Made by a program: the position numbers and the translations under genes. DNA of 8,354 nt, taken from the NCBI GenBank assembly GCA_016764135.1, contig JAESSL010000394.1:1-8354 (forward strand). The letters are read 5' to 3'. The DNA is from Alphaproteobacteria bacterium. GTDB lineage: Bacteria > Pseudomonadota > Alphaproteobacteria > UBA8366 > GCA-2717185. The notes under the pieces are model-generated. The model ran no database searches. It had not been told where the DNA came from and saw only the letters and a list, made by a program, of their open reading frames with translations. Below, piece after piece: positions 5,535 through 8,354 of this stretch. The number at the start of each line of letters is the position of its first letter. Position 1 is the first letter of the stretch.

Positions 5535-6014
5535 TTAAGCCGCACCTGCGCCCGTCGCGCCCGCTTTTACCTGGGCTCGTTTGCGCGCATCGCCGCTTTC
5601 CCGGTCGGTGACATACAACAGACCTGTGATCTGACGCATTAAATTTGCTTCGTAATCATGAATGACCCCATCCGCGTAGGCAACTTCCCATAACATTTCC
5701 ATCATTTCAATCCGTTCTTCATGGGAGAAATGCTCGCGCAGGGTCCGCGTAAACCCGAATATTTCCGGAATGTTATCGGCGGCTTCTACCGCCGCGTCAA
5801 TCAATGTCGTCGTGGTGTCTTCATCAAGATCGAACCGGTCGCGCAAGGTGGCGTGAATTTGCGTTCGTTCCGCCGCATCAAACGACCCATCCAAACGAGC
5901 GGCCTCAACCATCAAGGCGCCCGCCGCGAGGTGCAGTTCCTCGTGCGAATGCGTGGTGACGCCGTCTGACGACGCGTTCGCCTCGAACAAAAACGATTTG
6001 AGCTTCGCCAACAT
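5535..6014 (-). CDS. TerB-like (tellurite-resistance TerB/DjlA-type fold) protein
   Basis: This is a 159-residue all-helical acidic protein of the TerB superfamily. Two similar acidic helix-turn motifs mark the family: VEAARLDGSFDAAERTQI (36-53) and VAYADGVIHDYEANLMRQI (111-129). Each pairs an Asp-Gly turn with downstream Glu residues, as in metal-binding TerB domains. The tail after 145 is Ala/Gly/Lys-rich and probably loose. I chose ATG 6014 (MLAKLKSFLFE) because AAGGAA lies just upstream and the domain begins soon after; the frame remains open to about 6251 but those codons do not resemble the family and overlap the divergent gene. No other ter genes are present, so a tellurite role should not be assumed. 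The protein is a common orphan in alphaproteobacteria. It ends 76 bp before the fdxA start and is divergent from DUF938. Confidence 0.85.
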   Translation of the reverse strand: MLAKLKSFLFEANASSDGVTTHSHEELHLAAGALMVEAARLDGSFDAAERTQIHATLRDRFDLDEDTTTTLIDAAVEAADNIPEIFGFTRTLREHFSHEERIEMMEMLWEVAYADGVIHDYEANLMRQITGLLYVTDRESGDARKRAQVKAGATGAGAA

Positions 6015-6132
6015 TTTTGAGTTCCTTAACCGGATTCCAATTGCGCGCTGACAGACGAATTCTCTGGCCTTGGCGGCGAGAATTAATCCATAACCGCCAC
6101 TGTCCCAATTCACCAGATGAAAATAACCCGCC

Positions 6133-6747
6133 ATGCCTGTTTCGCCACCCGTTTCTCCGCCTGTATCTCCGGCGGCCCTGCGCAACAGAGAGCCAATTCT
6201 GAATATTCTGCGCACCGTCTTACCCGATACGGGAACCCTGCTGGAGACCAATAGCGGCGTCGGGACCCATGCTGTCCACTTCGCTACCGCCCTGCCGGCG
6301 CTGACATGGCGCCCCAGCGATATTAGCCCTCAAGCGCGCGAACGCCTGTCAATGCTCCCCGGCGGCAATATTCTCGACCCGCTCGACCTGGACGTCGCTC
6401 AACCGGTTTGGCCCATCACATCTGCGGACGCCATGGTATCTATCAACATGGTCCATATTGCGCCCTGGGCGGCGTGCGAGGGATTGTTCGCTGGCGCCAG
6501 GCGCATCCTGCCCGATGGCGGCGTTTTATATCTGTATGGTCCGTTTATCATCGACGGGCGACCAACAGCGCCGGGCAACATCGCCTTCGACGCCGATCTG
6601 AGAGGCCGCAACCCGGAATGGGGCGTCCGCAATCTGGACGCCGTTGACGCCGTCGCGGCGCAAGCCGGGATGATCCGAACGGATTTGATCGATATGCCCG
6701 CCAACAATTTTTCGCTCGTCTATCGAAAACAAGCGCCAAGCGCGTAG
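6133..6747 (+). CDS. DUF938 family protein, SAM-dependent methyltransferase-like
   Basis: This 204-residue protein matches the proteobacterial DUF938 family, which has a class I methyltransferase fold; its substrate is unknown. Conserved parts are SPAALRNREPILNILRTVLP (12-31), LLETNSGVGTHAVHFATALP (36-55, the glycine-rich SAM-site equivalent; many relatives read LEIASGTGQH), WRPSDI (59-64), MVSINMVHIAPWAACEGLFAGA (101-122), GGVLYLYGPFIIDGRPTAPGN (129-149), LRGRNPEWGVRNLD (155-168) and MPANNFSLVYRK (188-199). Asn39 at the usual Ala/Gly position is a mild departure. The start at 6133 gives a leader with three PVSP units before the conserved domain. There is no strong ribosome site. It is the only plus-strand gene in the right half, convergent with the S4 gene (23 bp between stops) and divergent from terB (118 bp). 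Confidence 0.87.
   Translation: MPVSPPVSPPVSPAALRNREPILNILRTVLPDTGTLLETNSGVGTHAVHFATALPALTWRPSDISPQARERLSMLPGGNILDPLDLDVAQPVWPITSADAMVSINMVHIAPWAACEGLFAGARRILPDGGVLYLYGPFIIDGRPTAPGNIAFDADLRGRNPEWGVRNLDAVDAVAAQAGMIRTDLIDMPANNFSLVYRKQAPSA
6136..6171 (+). repeat. Three tandem 12-bp units encoding PVSP-PVSP-PVSP
   Basis: The codons after the ATG form three consecutive 12-bp units (CCTGTTTCGCCA, CCCGTTTCTCCG, CCTGTATCTCCG), differing only at a few, mostly third, positions. They precede the normal DUF938 start (SPAA.RNREPIL), so they look like local duplication of the leader rather than part of the fold. Confidence 0.7.
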
Positions 6748-6755
6748 GTGGGTGA

Positions 6756-6783
6756 TTTAAGTCTCGGGGTTTAAGTCTCGGGC
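6756..6783. repeat. 14-bp tandem duplication across the S4 gene stop codon
   Basis: TTTAAGTCTCGGGG (6756-6769) is followed at once by TTTAAGTCTCGGGC (6770-6783), 13 of 14 identical. The second copy contains the S4 protein's stop (TTA on the plus strand at 6771-6773). The first copy fills the gap between the convergent stops. Because 14 is not a multiple of three, the copies are read in different frames. Confidence 0.8.
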
Positions 6784-7226
6784 GGGCCGTCAAAATAAGC
6801 GCCGTCGCGGAGCTGCTCCACTTCGCGGCGCTGCTTTTTGGTTGGTCGACCAGCGCCCGGTTCCCGATACCCGAACATGCCTGGAGTCGGCTTTGGATTT
6901 TTACCCGATGGTTGCGTCTCTGGCGGGCTCAAATCCTTGTACAAAAGCTGCGCTTCGCTGGCGGGGCCGCGCCGGGTTCCCAGCGCGACAACTTCAATGA
7001 CCCGTATATAAGGCCCTTTGGAAAAGGTGACGACATCGCCGGTTTGCAAGCCATGCCGCGCCTTTTTCACCAACTCCCGGTTGACCCGAAACCCGCCGCC
7101 CGAGACTTTCGCGCCCGCCAGGGTCCGGCTTTTAAACAACCGCGTATACCAGAGCCATTTATCCAGCCGAACTTTCGGCGTTGGTTCGGATGTCCCTTTC
7201 ACCGCTTGTTCGTTCAATTCCGTCAT
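6771..7226 (-). CDS. S4-domain RNA-binding protein (Hsp15-like)
   Basis: This 151-residue basic protein carries an S4 RNA-binding domain at about 19-82: VRLDKWLWYTRLFKSRTLAGAKVSGGGFRVNRELVKKARHGLQTGDVVTF. RLDKWLWYTRLFKSR is the hallmark of the Hsp15/YbcJ-type S4 branch; E. coli Hsp15 binds 50S subunits carrying a stalled nascent chain, but function here is inferred only. The rest is a short beta segment (IRVIEVVALGTRRGPASEAQLLYKDL, 74-99), then a Pro/Lys/Arg-rich tail with GRPTKKQRREVEQLR (125-139), likely further RNA contact. Its ATG overlaps the helicase TGA in an ATGA, so translation is probably coupled. This helicase-S4 pair is widespread in alphaproteobacteria and suggests a shared role in RNA handling. 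The 3' end lies in a 14-bp tandem duplication. Confidence 0.92.
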   Translation of the reverse strand: MTELNEQAVKGTSEPTPKVRLDKWLWYTRLFKSRTLAGAKVSGGGFRVNRELVKKARHGLQTGDVVTFSKGPYIRVIEVVALGTRRGPASEAQLLYKDLSPPETQPSGKNPKPTPGMFGYREPGAGRPTKKQRREVEQLRDGAYFDGPPET

Positions 7227-8354
7227 TTAATGAGCGCCAGTTCACGAAGTTTGGCGAACGGTGAATGCGGATCCATCTCACTTGCGCGCGATTGGTTTTT
7301 ACGGGGATCATGACGTCTTTTTCCGCGCCGTTTTTTGGGTAGAAACACAGTGCCGTCGGCAGTTTCTTTCGGACGGTAGCCCAGATCACGCAACACCGGA
7401 ACCAGCGCCGCCGCATCGCATCCCGCCATGGATAACATCTGCTGCGGCGGCGTAAACGGCCCCGAGCGTGCGAGTTTACGCGTCAGAGCCGCGAATTTTT
7501 CCAGCACATCCACACGAAGGGCGCGCCCGCCAACAACCTGAAACCCCATCATCGCCCAAACCGTCGCAGACGCCCCATCGGCGGCGCGCGATGGTTTGGG
7601 CCGACGCGGAACATCGCACGCGTCGCAATAGATAGACGCCAGGATCGCTCTTGTCCGAATGGCGGAGGCGTTCAACAAATCATGAAAATAAACACTGTGC
7701 AGCCCGATGCGCACGCCCAGCTTCGCCAGCGCTTTGCGATCGCTTGTACTCAGCTTGTCGAGGCTGACTTTTATATCCTCTCTCGGCGCCGACCCCAGGG
7801 ATTCGGCCAACTGATACACAACGCCGCGCAGCGACCCGCTGACCTCCGCTGATTTGGCGCGAAACAAAGGACCCAGTCGCCGCTCGATATGGTGAGAGAC
7901 CCAGAGGGACAGCCGCGCGCGAACCATTTCCCGTCGGGGACCATCAAGAAATTCATTTCGGGAAACCGAGATTTGCGGGCTCAAGGCGTTGTCTCCCGCG
8001 CCGAGCGCCGCCACCGGCATCCCATTCCAGCACAGGGCCACGCCCGTACCCCCTCCAGCGCCGCTACGGCTCGCGCCTCCACTGCTTGCACCCCCACGGC
8101 TTGCACCAATGGAAAACACATCATCCGGCGCCGCTGTGATCTCGCGCACCCGGCGTTGGATATCCTCGTCGATCACACGCCGCGCCGCGCTGATCAAAAC
8201 CCGCCCCTGCTCGCCAAGCACCGTTGGGTCAGGCTCAAACCGCAACCCCGTCATCGCGCCAATGGACGCGCCTTCAACGACCACATCGCCCATCTTGTCG
8301 ATAAAGCAGTCCAGTTCGCCGCCCGCCAGACGTTGCTTCACCATGATCAGCGCA
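7223..8354 (-). CDS. SUV3-like ATP-dependent helicase, C-terminal part (runs off the right edge)
   Basis: The frame is open from the right edge (first visible residues ALIMVKQRLAGGELDCF) to a TGA at 7223-7225, 376 codons. The ATG at 8344 is internal and not the start. The visible part lies after the helicase core, so Walker motifs are outside the window. Recognition rests on the C-terminal region of alphaproteobacterial SUV3/mitochondrial-degradosome-like helicases: GAMTGLRFEPDP, ALCWNGMPVAALGAGDNALSPQISV, a helical segment with LRGVVYQLAESLGSAPRE, LAKLGVRIGLHSVYFHDLLNASAIRTRAIL, then the GYRPKETADGTVFLPKKRRGKRR basic tail and the terminal DPHSPFAKLRELALIK. A Gly/Ala/Ser pentapeptide repeat interrupts this region (8048-8107). 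The protein probably unwinds RNA or RNA-DNA duplexes; the bacterial branch is poorly studied. The S4 gene overlaps its stop by 4 bp. Confidence 0.85.
   Translation of the reverse strand, partial: ALIMVKQRLAGGELDCFIDKMGDVVVEGASIGAMTGLRFEPDPTVLGEQGRVLISAARRVIDEDIQRRVREITAAPDDVFSIGASRGGASSGGASRSGAGGGTGVALCWNGMPVAALGAGDNALSPQISVSRNEFLDGPRREMVRARLSLWVSHHIERRLGPLFRAKSAEVSGSLRGVVYQLAESLGSAPREDIKVSLDKLSTSDRKALAKLGVRIGLHSVYFHDLLNASAIRTRAILASIYCDACDVPRRPKPSRAADGASATVWAMMGFQVVGGRALRVDVLEKFAALTRKLARSGPFTPPQQMLSMAGCDAAALVPVLRDLGYRPKETADGTVFLPKKRRGKRRHDPRKNQSRASEMDPHSPFAKLRELALIK
8048..8107 (-). repeat. Four 15-bp units encoding a GASRG-type pentapeptide repeat in the helicase
   Basis: On the minus strand the codons read GASRG, GASSG, GASRS, GAGGG, four consecutive pentapeptides. 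The first two units share GGTGCAAGC exactly and the third differs by synonymous changes. They sit between DDVFSI and GVALCWNGMP, where relatives usually have a short turn. Confidence 0.75.

Noticed and set aside
5535..6014. Tellurite-resistance operon
   Set aside because: Only a lone TerB-like gene is present with no terC, terD or terZ-like neighbours, so the resistance label is not supported.

Overview
The window looks like chromosomal DNA of an alphaproteobacterium. The evidence is gene content and order: a divergent MJ0042-type zinc-ribbon gene, then ftsE-ftsX-DUF218-plsC on one side, and a SUV3-like helicase, an S4 RNA-binding protein and a 7Fe ferredoxin (fdxA) on the other. Both sets are familiar alphaproteobacterial neighbourhoods. 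I cannot name the genus. There are no rRNA or tRNA genes, no CRISPR array, and no insertion sequence or phage gene.

Layout. Positions 1-193 (minus) hold the start of a zinc-ribbon protein that runs off the left edge. A 160-bp divergent gap follows. Then a tight plus-strand cluster runs ftsE (354-1067), ftsX (1086-1958), a DUF218/YdcF-type membrane protein (1969-2583) and a PlsC-type acyltransferase (2588-3343). Gaps of 4-18 bp suggest one operon serving the cell envelope: divisome control of wall hydrolysis, an envelope-associated protein and phospholipid synthesis. Next comes an AT-rich, gene-free stretch (3344-3851) between convergent genes. With the 3' end of plsC it carries a cluster of DnaA-box-like 9-mers, several small palindromes and a strong A-over-T bias. 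This is the most interesting part of the window.

The right half is mostly minus strand. Read in transcription order from the right edge it holds the C-terminal part of a SUV3-like helicase, an S4 protein that overlaps it by 4 bp, then (after a plus-strand DUF938 methyltransferase-like gene) a TerB-like protein, fdxA, and a luciferase-like flavin-dependent monooxygenase. A two-tier inverted repeat lies between fdxA and the monooxygenase. DUF938 is divergent from terB and convergent with the S4 gene.

I see no clearly new multi-gene system. The items worth a second look are the DnaA-box cluster, a pentapeptide repeat expansion inside the helicase, a 14-bp tandem duplication across the S4 stop codon, a triplicated PVSP leader on DUF938, and the insertion of DUF938/terB into a usually compact helicase-S4-fdxA neighbourhood.
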